From Labilithrix luteola (GTDB taxonomy: Bacteria > Myxococcota_A > Polyangia > Polyangiales > Polyangiaceae), in NCBI GenBank assembly GCA_026225435.1, contig JAMFST010000073.1:1-6751 (forward strand): a stretch of 6,751 nucleotides of DNA, written 5' to 3'. The notes beneath the pieces were generated by a model. The model did no database searches, was not told where the DNA came from, and saw nothing but the letters and a program-made list of their open reading frames with translations. The position numbers and the translations under genes are program-made. Numbering within the stretch: the first letter of the stretch is position 1; every line of letters begins with the position of its first letter. This document shows, one piece after another, positions 1 through 5,933 of the stretch.

Positions 1-1067
1 ATACCCCGGGTCACTCCGCCGAGCACCGTGGGCGTGTAGAAGGCTCCCTTGGTTTCCGGTGGTTTCCCCCCGCACAGCACCCGCGCGCCCTTGGCGACGC
101 TGCCCTCCACCTGCTTGTGCAGAGAGTCCCGCAGATCGAATCGCGCCATCGGTCCCATCTGGGTCGCCGGATCGGTCGGATCGCCGAGCCGGATCGCTCG
201 GGCCGCGTCCACGAAGAGCTTCTCGAACTCGTCGGCTATCTCCTCCACCAGGATGAACCGTTTTGCCGCGAGGCATACCTGACCGGCGTTGCTGAAGCGA
301 CTGGTGATCCCGGCTGCGACGGCGCGGGGGATGTCTGCGTCCTTGCAGACGATGAAGGCATCGGAGCCACCCAGCTCCATGATGGTCTTCTTGATCACCT
401 TCCCCGCCTCGGAGGCAACCGCAGAGCCGGCTCGCACGCTCCCCGTCACGGAAGCGCCCTGGACGCGCGGATCGTTGATGACGTCGACGATGTCCTCCGT
501 CTTCAGGATCAGGTTCTGGAAGGCCCCCTCGGGGAAGTCCGCTTCGCGCATCACGCGCTCGAATTCGAGCGAGCTGCGCTGCGTGTTGGGGGAGTGCTTC
601 ACCAGGACCACGTTTCCGGCCAGGAGCGTCGGAAGGGCCATGCGCGTCAGCTGCCACACCGGGAGATTCCACGGCATGATCGCGAGGATGGCGCCGAGCG
701 GCAGATACGAAACGTAGGCTTCGATCGGGCCCGTGGGAGCGGGTGCATCGGCGAGCATCTGCGGGCCGTGCTCTGCATACCAGTCCGCCTCGAGCGCGCA
801 CTTTTCTATCTCCGCGACAGCTTCCGCCGAGATCTTCCCCATCTCGGTGGTGATCACCTTCGCGAGCTGGTCCTTGTTCTTCCTCAAGGCCGCGGCGAGA
901 TTCGACAGGAGCCGTGCGCGCTGGTGCACCGACACCTTCCTGAAGGCCTGAAAGGTCGTGTCGGCGCGCGCGAGAACGGCCTCGGTTTCCGGGGGAGTGA
1001 AGAACGAGAAGGTCTCGATCTGGTCACCGGTCGCCGGGTTGACGGTAGAGAAAGTGGACGCGGTCAT
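1..1067 (-). CDS. NAD(P)-dependent aldehyde dehydrogenase, succinate-semialdehyde dehydrogenase (Sad/YneI) type, C-terminus cut by window edge
   Basis: This cytoplasmic enzyme probably oxidises an aldehyde such as succinate semialdehyde to the acid with NAD(P)+. The reading frame is open from ATG at 1067 to the left edge: 355 complete codons, where the family usually has about 455-465, so roughly 100 C-terminal residues lie outside. The catalytic set is visible: PWN (Asn134), the cofactor-binding VKHSP (Lys157), VTGSVRAG (208-215), ELGGSD (general base Glu231) and the nucleophile in AGQVCLAAKRF (Cys265). The phrases DWYAEHGP (95-102) and GPMARFDLRD (305-314) are, from memory, hallmarks of the E. 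coli Sad/YneI branch. The start is fixed by an ideal AAGGAG five bases upstream. It has the same orientation as the tautomerase but is separated from it by 191 bases. It uses rare-looking codons (two ATA, two AGG) that I did not see in the parts of the ligase and hydrolase I read. The family is sure; the exact substrate is inference. Confidence 0.93.
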   Translation of the reverse strand, partial: MTASTFSTVNPATGDQIETFSFFTPPETEAVLARADTTFQAFRKVSVHQRARLLSNLAAALRKNKDQLAKVITTEMGKISAEAVAEIEKCALEADWYAEHGPQMLADAPAPTGPIEAYVSYLPLGAILAIMPWNLPVWQLTRMALPTLLAGNVVLVKHSPNTQRSSLEFERVMREADFPEGAFQNLILKTEDIVDVINDPRVQGASVTGSVRAGSAVASEAGKVIKKTIMELGGSDAFIVCKDADIPRAVAAGITSRFSNAGQVCLAAKRFILVEEIADEFEKLFVDAARAIRLGDPTDPATQMGPMARFDLRDSLHKQVEGSVAKGARVLCGGKPPETKGAFYTPTVLGGVTRG

Positions 1068-1072
1068 TCGTT

Positions 1073-1078
1073 CTCCTT
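1073..1078 (-). promoter_or_regulatory. Shine-Dalgarno of the aldehyde dehydrogenase
   Basis: AAGGAG on the minus strand lies five bases before the ATG at 1067. It is a near-perfect ribosome binding site and settles the start of the aldehyde dehydrogenase. Confidence 0.8.
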
Positions 1079-1205
1079 GGACGTTCGGATGGTCTTGGGC
1101 TCCCGCCCGTCGCGTTGGGGCGACATGACGCCCCTGCCCAACCGCGACGAGCGCAGCCTTGCTGCCCGGGTTTGGTCATCGTGGTGCCCGTGAGGTCGGG
1201 CGTCG

Positions 1206-1237
1206 TCGGCGAGATGGCCAGATGGCCATCTCGCCGA
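1206..1237. repeat. Perfect 15-bp inverted repeat (strong hairpin) between tautomerase and aldehyde dehydrogenase
   Basis: Bases 1206-1220 are the exact reverse complement of 1223-1237, with only two bases (GA) between them. As RNA this gives a 14-bp stem with a four-base loop. It begins 22 bases after the tautomerase stop codon, where a transcription terminator would sit, but neither strand has a T-run after the stem, so it is not a standard intrinsic terminator. It could be an attenuating or mRNA-stabilising stem that sets the aldehyde dehydrogenase level, or an operator for a dimeric protein. The palindrome is seen directly; the role is inferred. Confidence 0.75.
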
Positions 1238-1258
1238 GACCAAGCCATTGGTCAGTTG

Positions 1259-1636
1259 CTAAGTCCAGGGCTTGCCGTCGCCGAAAGACCAGTCCTCGCG
1301 GGCAACGAACACCATGTTGATCATGACGTCATCAGGACGGACGGAGAGCTTGCTCTTCAGCTCGTCTGCTATGTAGCGGAAGAAGGCAAGCTTCGACTCT
1401 TTATCATTCCCCACGGTACTGGTCACTTGGATCAGGATGAAATCGGGCGACCGCTTCATGCCGAGGAAGTTCGGATCGTAGATCAGATTCTCGGGCTCAT
1501 GCTCGCCGACGACGATGAAGCGGTCGCCATCGGGTGCCTTCAAGACGTCGACAATTCCCTTGTAAACGACGTCAGCCACGGTGGCGCGATACGCGGCGTT
1601 TTTTCCTTTGACCAGATCGATACGTGCAAACGGCAT
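1259..1636 (-). CDS. Tautomerase-superfamily protein (Tautomerase_2 / YusQ-like, related to malonate semialdehyde decarboxylase)
   Basis: A 125-residue cytoplasmic protein of the group that uses an N-terminal proline as catalytic base or acid after Met removal. It starts MPFARIDL, giving Pro1 in the mature protein. Mature Asp37 (in DGDRF), a GEHEPENLIYDP segment and the terminal DWSFGDGKPW fit the Tautomerase_2 family, and 125 residues is the usual length. Compared from memory with Pseudomonas pavonaceae malonate semialdehyde decarboxylase, Pro1 and Asp37 are kept, but the two catalytic arginines at 73 and 75 align with Thr and Gly. Decarboxylase activity is therefore doubtful and the reaction unknown. 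The ATG at 1636 is chosen although the frame stays open far upstream (to 2557), because it gives the proline start and has AGGAGG five bases before it. It follows the GST stop by 14 bases, so it is probably cotranscribed. About a quarter of its codons end in A or T, more than in its upstream neighbours. Confidence 0.92.
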   Translation of the reverse strand: MPFARIDLVKGKNAAYRATVADVVYKGIVDVLKAPDGDRFIVVGEHEPENLIYDPNFLGMKRSPDFILIQVTSTVGNDKESKLAFFRYIADELKSKLSVRPDDVMINMVFVAREDWSFGDGKPWT

Positions 1637-1641
1637 AGTAG

Positions 1642-1647
1642 CCTCCT
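1642..1647 (-). promoter_or_regulatory. Shine-Dalgarno of the tautomerase
   Basis: AGGAGG lies on the minus strand five bases before the ATG at 1636, inside the 14-base gap after the GST stop codon. It decides the start, because the same frame is open for about 900 bases further upstream with no family resemblance. Confidence 0.85.
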
Positions 1648-1650
1648 GGG

Positions 1651-2667
1651 TTACAGATTTCTTGTGAATTGGGGTGACGTAGACATCTGAGGCTCCGGCT
1701 CCTCGAGCAGCTCGAGGCAGCCCGTCTCCCGGAGGAGCGGGCAGGCGCGCTCGCGATCGGCCGGGGTGAGCGTGGCGAAGGCGGACCGGAGCGCACGCCA
1801 GCACTTCACGTGGTAGCGAAACGCAGGCGCGCCCTGGGCGCTGGCGACGAAGTTGGCGCGCAAGAACGGCAGGTAGGTGTCGCCGACGATGCGCAGGAGG
1901 CTCACGACGGTGGCGCTCGGCGCCGGCGACGACTGCCAGCGCCCGTCGACGCCCGACAGATCGTGGGCGCGGCGCACCCAGTACTCGACCCGCGGCGCCA
2001 CGCTCCGGAGGATCGCCGACGGCGTCGGGTCCGAGCTCAAGGTGTGCAGCTGTCCGAAGATGCCAAAGTCGGCGAGGCTCGGTCGCGAGCCGAAGAGGAA
2101 GCGATCGAGACCGACGCCGCCGTTCAGCGCCTCGAGCAGCCGGCGGTACGTCGCCTCGAAGTGCGCGCCGCTCTCCGCCGTCACCCCGACGATGGTCCGC
2201 CGCCCGTCCTGGCGAACGACGAACTCCTGCGCGCGCCGTTCGAGCTCGCTCGCGCCGAGGTCGGCCGAGGAGTCGTCGGTCACCCACTGCGAGCCGAAGA
2301 CGCGGTCCACCGGCGCGCCGAAGCGGAAGAAGTACACCAGCTTCGTCAGGTACTCGTCGGCCATGTCCTCGAGGAGGAAGGCGTAGAGCGCGAGCACCGG
2401 GTCTGCAGGGATGAGCGAGCGCTCCGGGTGGAGAGCCTCGAGCGCGAAGAGGATCGTCGTGCTGTCGACGCGGAGCTCGCCGTCCGGAAAGCGCACCACC
2501 GGCATGAGCGCGGGACGCACGTGCGCCGTCGGTGGATAGAACTGCGGAAAGCGGCACAACCAGGTGTGCGGCAGGTGGCGATAGCGGAGGACTGCCCGCA
2601 CCTTCACCGTGTACGGCGAGCTCTCCACGCCGATCACCTGGTAGCTGTCTCGCATCGCCAGCATCAT
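1651..2667 (-). CDS. Glutathione S-transferase family protein with long C-terminal extension
   Basis: A 338-residue, probably cytoplasmic GST-fold protein. Residues 9-88 form the thioredoxin-like glutathione-binding domain: ESSPYTVKVRAVLRYR (15-30) carries the probable catalytic serine (Ser16 or Ser17), MPVVRF (55-60) carries the cis-proline, and DST (68-70) is the gamma-glutamyl-binding turn. The helical C-domain contains FLFGSRPSLADFGIFGQL (190-207), with the S-x-x-D capping box typical of GSTs. Canonical GSTs are about 200-230 residues. Here about 110 more follow, including several Trp-, Phe- and Arg-rich helical stretches. The ATG at 2667 overlaps the ligase stop as ATGA, pointing to translational coupling; Met5 at 2655 is an alternative start. 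The last dozen codons (TCT, TCA, CAA, ACA, AGA, AAT and others) are unusually A/T-rich for this gene. In this operon it might conjugate or dehalogenate an electrophilic intermediate, but that is inference. Confidence 0.9.
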   Translation of the reverse strand: MMLAMRDSYQVIGVESSPYTVKVRAVLRYRHLPHTWLCRFPQFYPPTAHVRPALMPVVRFPDGELRVDSTTILFALEALHPERSLIPADPVLALYAFLLEDMADEYLTKLVYFFRFGAPVDRVFGSQWVTDDSSADLGASELERRAQEFVVRQDGRRTIVGVTAESGAHFEATYRRLLEALNGGVGLDRFLFGSRPSLADFGIFGQLHTLSSDPTPSAILRSVAPRVEYWVRRAHDLSGVDGRWQSSPAPSATVVSLLRIVGDTYLPFLRANFVASAQGAPAFRYHVKCWRALRSAFATLTPADRERACPLLRETGCLELLEEPEPQMSTSPQFTRNL

Positions 2668-4193
2668 GTCCCGGTGTACAGCCGGCGAAGCGCGGTCTTC
2701 AGCACCTTCGCCGACGCCGTGCGGGGAAAGTCGCTCACCACCTCGTAACGACGCGGGACCTTGAAGGCGCCGAGGCGCTTTCTCGCGAAGACATCGAGCT
2801 CGGCGAACAACGTTGCGCCCGCCTCGTGGCCGTCGCGCAGCCGCACCACCGCGACCACCAGCTCGTCCCATTTCGCGTCGGGCACGCCGATCACCGCCAC
2901 CTCGGCGACCGCGGGGTGCGCCGAGAGCACCTCCTCGACCTCCGCGGGGAACACGTTCTCCCCGCCCGACTTGACCATGTCCTTGATGCGGTCCTTGAGG
3001 AAGAGGAACCCGTCCTCGTCGACGTACCCGGCGTCGCCGGTGTGAAACCAGCCGTCCACGAAGACCGCGGCGTTGGCATCTTCGCGGTTCCAGTAGCCCG
3101 GGGTGAGCTGCGGCGAACGACAGACGACCTCCCCGATCTCGCCCGGCGCGACGACCTGCCCGCGCGGGTCGACGATGCGCAGCTCGGAGCCGCGCCACGC
3201 CTTGCCGCACGACTCCAGCCGGTCCGGCGCCACCGGCATCGAGGAGAACATGCCGCTCGTCTCCGTCAGCCCGTACACGTGAATCAGCTCCGCGCCGGGG
3301 AACACCCGACGCGCCCGCGCGATCAGCTCCGTGGGCATGGGCGAGGCACCGAACACGAGGGTGCGCAGGCTCGGGACCGCGAGCCCCGTCTTCTCCGCCT
3401 CCTGCACGAGCATGCGGATCACCGTCGGCACGAGGAGCACCGAGGTCACCGCCGCGGCGTTCATGAGCGCGAGCGTCTGCGGCGGCACGATGTCGCGCGC
3501 CAGGACGATCCGGCTGCGTGAGCGCAGCGCGAACATCAGCCAGTCGAGCCCGGCGACATGGAAGAGCGGCATGCAGACGAGGCTCACCGTGTCGGCGGTG
3601 AAGGGGCCGAGCTCGTCGCAGCCCCCCTCCGCCAGCGCGAGCAGGTTGCGCTCGGTGAGCACGACCCCCTTGGCATTTCCCGTCGTGCCCGAGGTGTACA
3701 TCTGGAGGAGCACGCGATCCTCGTCCGCGGCGCTCGCCGTCGTCGACCCAGCTGATGGTGGCGCGCCCGGGTCGGACCACGCGGCGATGGTGCCGCCCGC
3801 ACCGAACAGCGCGTGCTCGCGCAGCGCGGGGCAGTCGGCGGAGGCCTCGCGCACCAGGGCGGCGCAACCGGCGTCGCTGAAGACGAGGACCGCGCCCGCG
3901 TCCCGCATCATGAAGGATACCTCGGGCGCCGTGAGCCGCGCGTTCAGCGGCACGAGCACGGCGCCGAGCTTGGCCGCCGCGTGCAGCAGCGGAAAGAAGG
4001 CGAGATCGTTCCGTGCGACCACGGCGAGGCGATCGCCCGCGCCGACACCGCGCGCACGGAGGCGACGCGCGAGGAGCTCGGCCGCGGCGTCGAGCTCGGC
4101 GAAGGTGAGCGCCGTCCCTTCCAATTCGACGGCGACCGCCGCCGGTCGCTCGACGGCGTGCTCGGCGAGGAGCGCCGCGACCGAGCGCTTCAT
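2664..4193 (-). CDS. Acyl-CoA synthetase / AMP-dependent ligase (class I adenylate-forming enzyme)
   Basis: A 509-residue enzyme that activates a carboxylic acid with ATP to an acyl-AMP and then transfers it to CoA. Length and motif order are those of the fatty-acyl/aryl-CoA ligase family. The P-loop YTSGTTGNAKGV is at 166-177, the adenine-binding YGLTETSG at 307-314, the ribose-binding FHTGDAG at 383-389, and the hinge and C-terminal entry KDRIKDMVKSGGENVFPAEVE at about 400-420. The catalytic lysine is Lys496 in PRTASAKVLK, where the usual Gly before Lys is Ala. The acid bound cannot be read from the sequence. The start ATG at 4193 overlaps the hydrolase stop by four bases (ATGA), and the stop overlaps the GST start in the same way, so all three genes are translationally coupled. 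The frame is open further upstream into the hydrolase gene, but only the part from 4193 resembles the family. It probably activates the acid produced by the neighbouring hydrolase and dehydrogenase steps (inference). Confidence 0.94.
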   Translation of the reverse strand: MKRSVAALLAEHAVERPAAVAVELEGTALTFAELDAAAELLARRLRARGVGAGDRLAVVARNDLAFFPLLHAAAKLGAVLVPLNARLTAPEVSFMMRDAGAVLVFSDAGCAALVREASADCPALREHALFGAGGTIAAWSDPGAPPSAGSTTASAADEDRVLLQMYTSGTTGNAKGVVLTERNLLALAEGGCDELGPFTADTVSLVCMPLFHVAGLDWLMFALRSRSRIVLARDIVPPQTLALMNAAAVTSVLLVPTVIRMLVQEAEKTGLAVPSLRTLVFGASPMPTELIARARRVFPGAELIHVYGLTETSGMFSSMPVAPDRLESCGKAWRGSELRIVDPRGQVVAPGEIGEVVCRSPQLTPGYWNREDANAAVFVDGWFHTGDAGYVDEDGFLFLKDRIKDMVKSGGENVFPAEVEEVLSAHPAVAEVAVIGVPDAKWDELVVAVVRLRDGHEAGATLFAELDVFARKRLGAFKVPRRYEVVSDFPRTASAKVLKTALRRLYTGT

Positions 4194-5101
4194 CGCCCGA
4201 GGAACTCGAGGATCTTGGCGACGATGAGCTCCGGCTCGTCTTCCTGGCAGTAGTGCCCGGCTGTCTCGAGCACGTGCAGCGGCGCGTCCGGCCAGAGCCC
4301 CTTGAAGTCCGCGAGCGCGATCTCCGGAGGGATGGCCGTGTCGCGCAACCCCTCGACCATCATCGCCGGCTTGGCCATCAGCGATGGGAGCGCGGGGATG
4401 CCTTGCTTGACGAACTCCTTGATCCGCCCGCGGTAGAGATCCATCGGAAATTCGATGGCCCCGCGGCACTCCTCGGGCGTCGCGAACGGCTCGCCGTAGG
4501 CGCGGACGAAGGTGTCGTCGACGATGGCGAAGTTGCGAAAGCCGATGACGTGCAGGACCGAGAGGATGTTGGTCCCGAGGTGCTTCATGACCTCCTCGAA
4601 CCGCCCGTTCTTCATCCCCCCTTCGATCCACTGGAACCAGCGCGACGCGGTGAGCGGGCTCGGGAGATCGCGGCGCCCGAGGGTCCCGTAACCGATGGTG
4701 GTGTTCAGGTAGACGAGCTTCTTCACCCGGTCGGGGTGGCGCAGTGCGAAGGCCGTTCCGATCGGTCCACCCCAGTCCTGCATCACCAGGTGGATGTCGG
4801 TGAGGCGAAGATCGTCGAACAGCTTCGTCAGGTTCGCCACGTGCGTCTCCAGCGTGTAGACGCGATCGTGCGGGGTCTCGCTCTTGCCGAAGCCCATGTG
4901 GTCCGGGACGATGACCCGGTGGCGCTGCGCCAGCGGCGGGATGAACTTTCGATAGATGTACCCCCAGGTCGGCTCACCGTGGAGGAGGACCAGTGGCTCG
5001 CCGGCCCCCTCGTCCACGTAGTGCATGGCGAAGCCCGGAGCGCGCGAGAAGTGCGGCGCGAAGGGCCAGGTTCCTTCGAACGTCTCGTCGGCGCGGATCA
5101 T
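4190..5101 (-). CDS. Alpha/beta hydrolase, haloalkane dehalogenase-like
   Basis: A 303-residue alpha/beta-hydrolase-fold protein, the usual length of haloalkane dehalogenases, which cleave carbon-halogen bonds hydrolytically to an alcohol and halide. HGEPTW (41-46) is the oxyanion and halide-side loop and resembles that of the DhlA branch. VMQDWGGPIG (106-115) contains the nucleophile Asp109 and halide-binding Trp110. The acid is probably Asp254 (GLRDTAIPP) and the base His283 (AGHYCQEDEPE). The cap region contains Trp155 and Trp158, either of which could be the second halide-binding Trp. No signal peptide or membrane segment is seen, so it is likely cytoplasmic. The ATG at 5101 has GGAG nine bases upstream and leaves the expected short N-terminal strand before the HGEP loop. 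It is the first gene of the leftward operon, divergent from the TetR gene. Hydrolases of this type are often annotated as dehalogenases without proof, and ester or lactone hydrolysis remains possible. Confidence 0.9.
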   Translation of the reverse strand: MIRADETFEGTWPFAPHFSRAPGFAMHYVDEGAGEPLVLLHGEPTWGYIYRKFIPPLAQRHRVIVPDHMGFGKSETPHDRVYTLETHVANLTKLFDDLRLTDIHLVMQDWGGPIGTAFALRHPDRVKKLVYLNTTIGYGTLGRRDLPSPLTASRWFQWIEGGMKNGRFEEVMKHLGTNILSVLHVIGFRNFAIVDDTFVRAYGEPFATPEECRGAIEFPMDLYRGRIKEFVKQGIPALPSLMAKPAMMVEGLRDTAIPPEIALADFKGLWPDAPLHVLETAGHYCQEDEPELIVAKILEFLGR

Positions 5102-5127
5102 GAAAGCTCTCTCCGGAGGCGGCTGAA

Positions 5128-5193
5128 GTGACCCGTCAGACCAACATGTGTCTCGTGGGTCACCTTGATGACTTGGCTACCAATCGACCCACG
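5128..5193. promoter_or_regulatory. Three GTGGGTC/GACCC(A/G) elements in the divergent region, candidate TetR operators
   Basis: GTGACCC (5128-5134) and GGGTCAC (5157-5163) form an inverted repeat; AGAC (5138-5141) and GTCT (5150-5153) pair around the same centre. CGTGGGTC (5154-5161) also forms an 8-bp inverted repeat with GACCCACG (5186-5193). Three related half-sites within 66 bases, between a TetR gene and the operon it diverges from, fit one or two regulator binding sites. The repeats are seen directly; the binding protein is inferred. Confidence 0.45.
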
Positions 5194-5202
5194 TTTCGTC
5201 AA
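5174..5202 (-). promoter_or_regulatory. Candidate promoter of the hydrolase-ligase-GST-tautomerase operon
   Basis: On the minus strand TTGACG (5197-5202) matches five of six bases of the -35 consensus. After a 17-base spacer comes TAGCCA (5174-5179), a poor -10. One arm of the GTGGGTC-type repeat lies inside the spacer, where a bound repressor would block RNA polymerase. The -35 is good and the -10 weak, so this is tentative. Confidence 0.3.
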
Positions 5203-5270
5203 GCGCAGGCCCGGCACCACGCGTGGACCTCGGCGTTGAAGTCGCTCGGGGGCCATGCCACGGTGCGTCG

Positions 5271-5933
5271 ATGGCTCGCTTCAGTGGCATCCCCTCGGCC
5301 GAGGAGCTGCGGGAGCGCAAGCGCAACGAGATCATCCGCTGCGCGTCGCTGCTCTTCGCCGAAAATGGCTACGAAAAGACCGCGCTCACGGCGGTGGCCG
5401 CGGAGGTCGGCGTGACCAAGACCGCGCTCTACCACTATGTCTCCAGCAAGGAGGAGCTGCTCTTCCTCTGCCAGCGAGCCGTCATCCAGCAGGCGCTGGA
5501 CATCACCACCCAGGCGATGAACGAGCCGCTTCCGCCGGTCGAGCGGCTGCACCTCGCGCTCTCCAACCTGCTCCGTGCGGTGACCGGTCAGGCCATCCGC
5601 TACGCGATGATCTACGAGATCTTCGACGACTCGAGCCAGATCGACGAGGCGCAGGCCAGCGAGATCCGCGCGGTGCGCGACCAGGTGGAGCGCAAGGTGC
5701 GTGCGCTGGTCAAGGCGGCGATCGCCGATGGCTCCTTCGAGCCGGACACCGATCCCAAGCTCGCCAGCTTCATGCTGCTCGGCACGGTCACTTCGGTGAA
5801 CCGCTGGTATCGCCCCGGGGGTGCGTGGTCGCTCGAGCACGTCTCGGACAACGTCGCGCGGCTGGCGCTCAGGAGCTTCATGACGACGAGCCCCGTCGCC
5901 ACCGGGCGCGCCAGGGTCCGGCGCGCGAAGTAG
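5271..5933 (+). CDS. TetR/AcrR-family transcriptional regulator
   Basis: A 220-residue DNA-binding regulator of typical TetR length. The N-terminal domain (about 13-65) contains the helix-turn-helix TALTAVAAEVGVTKTALYHYVSSKEELL at about 37-64, with the signature YHYVSSKEEL. The all-helical C-terminal half is the ligand-binding and dimerisation part; a segment around 170-185 (GTVTSVNRWYRPGG) recalls TetR regulators of lipid, steroid or CoA-thioester metabolism, a weak resemblance from memory. The start is uncertain: ATG at 5271 gives the normal N-terminus but has no clear Shine-Dalgarno, and GTG at 5223 would add 16 residues. It is transcribed away from the hydrolase operon, the classic layout for a local repressor that also controls itself. 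The inducer could be the pathway substrate or an acyl-CoA product (inference). The Arg/Lys-rich tail (213-220) is probably disordered. Confidence 0.94.
   Translation: MARFSGIPSAEELRERKRNEIIRCASLLFAENGYEKTALTAVAAEVGVTKTALYHYVSSKEELLFLCQRAVIQQALDITTQAMNEPLPPVERLHLALSNLLRAVTGQAIRYAMIYEIFDDSSQIDEAQASEIRAVRDQVERKVRALVKAAIADGSFEPDTDPKLASFMLLGTVTSVNRWYRPGGAWSLEHVSDNVARLALRSFMTTSPVATGRARVRRAK

Larger units (their letters stand above)
1068..1258. other. 191-base intergenic region upstream of the aldehyde dehydrogenase
   Basis: No coding sequence with family resemblance is seen here. Besides the 15-bp inverted repeat there are two shorter stems: GGGGCG/CGCCCC at 1117-1122 and 1129-1134, and GCCCG/CGGGC at 1186-1190 and 1197-1201. 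In DNA this GC-rich these could arise by chance. I find no convincing -35/-10 pair, so it is unclear whether the aldehyde dehydrogenase has its own promoter or is read through from the operon. Confidence 0.5.
5102..5270. other. Divergent intergenic region between hydrolase and TetR gene
   Basis: A 169-base non-coding region containing the repeated GACCC-type elements, a candidate leftward promoter, and a 10-bp palindrome CCACGCGTGG at 5217-5226. No clear rightward -35/-10 pair for the TetR gene was found. The Shine-Dalgarno of the hydrolase (GGAG, 5111-5114, minus strand) lies at its left end. Confidence 0.6.

Noticed and set aside
117..1193. Long plus-strand frame (358 codons) across the aldehyde dehydrogenase region
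   Set aside because: Antisense shadow of the aldehyde dehydrogenase, whose motifs on the minus strand are complete. The plus-strand translation is Arg-rich with no recognisable family.
1206..1237. Intrinsic terminator call for the palindrome
   Set aside because: The stem is strong, but no T-run follows on either strand, so a standard rho-independent terminator cannot be claimed.
1650..1678. Internal promoter just before the tautomerase (TGTAAC as -10)
   Set aside because: No acceptable -35 at the right distance, and the -10 would place the transcript start on top of the Shine-Dalgarno.
1115..1690. Plus-strand 191-codon frame over the palindrome and tautomerase
   Set aside because: It is antisense to the tautomerase, has no ribosome site and resembles no family I know.
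1259..2557. 432-codon frame with the tautomerase as its C-terminal part
   Set aside because: The upstream part is a shifted frame of the GST gene. Pro1 chemistry requires the start at 1636, and a strong AGGAGG precedes it.
1651..3867. 738-codon minus-strand frame extending the GST upstream through the ligase
   Set aside because: Only the part from 2667 resembles a protein family. The upstream portion is an alternative frame of the ligase and is low-complexity Arg/Gly/Ala.
2664..4631. Ligase frame extended upstream to 4631, suggesting a hydrolase-ligase fusion
   Set aside because: The extension is out of frame with the hydrolase and has no family resemblance. The ATGA overlap at 4190-4193 explains the real start.
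4253..5131. Plus-strand 292-codon frame opposite the hydrolase
   Set aside because: Antisense shadow typical of GC-rich codon usage. The hydrolase motifs on the minus strand are unambiguous.
5205..5220. Sigma-54-like GG-N10-GC element upstream of the hydrolase on the minus strand
   Set aside because: Only the two dinucleotides match; the flanking TGGCAC/TTGCA bases do not, and no enhancer-binding regulator is nearby.
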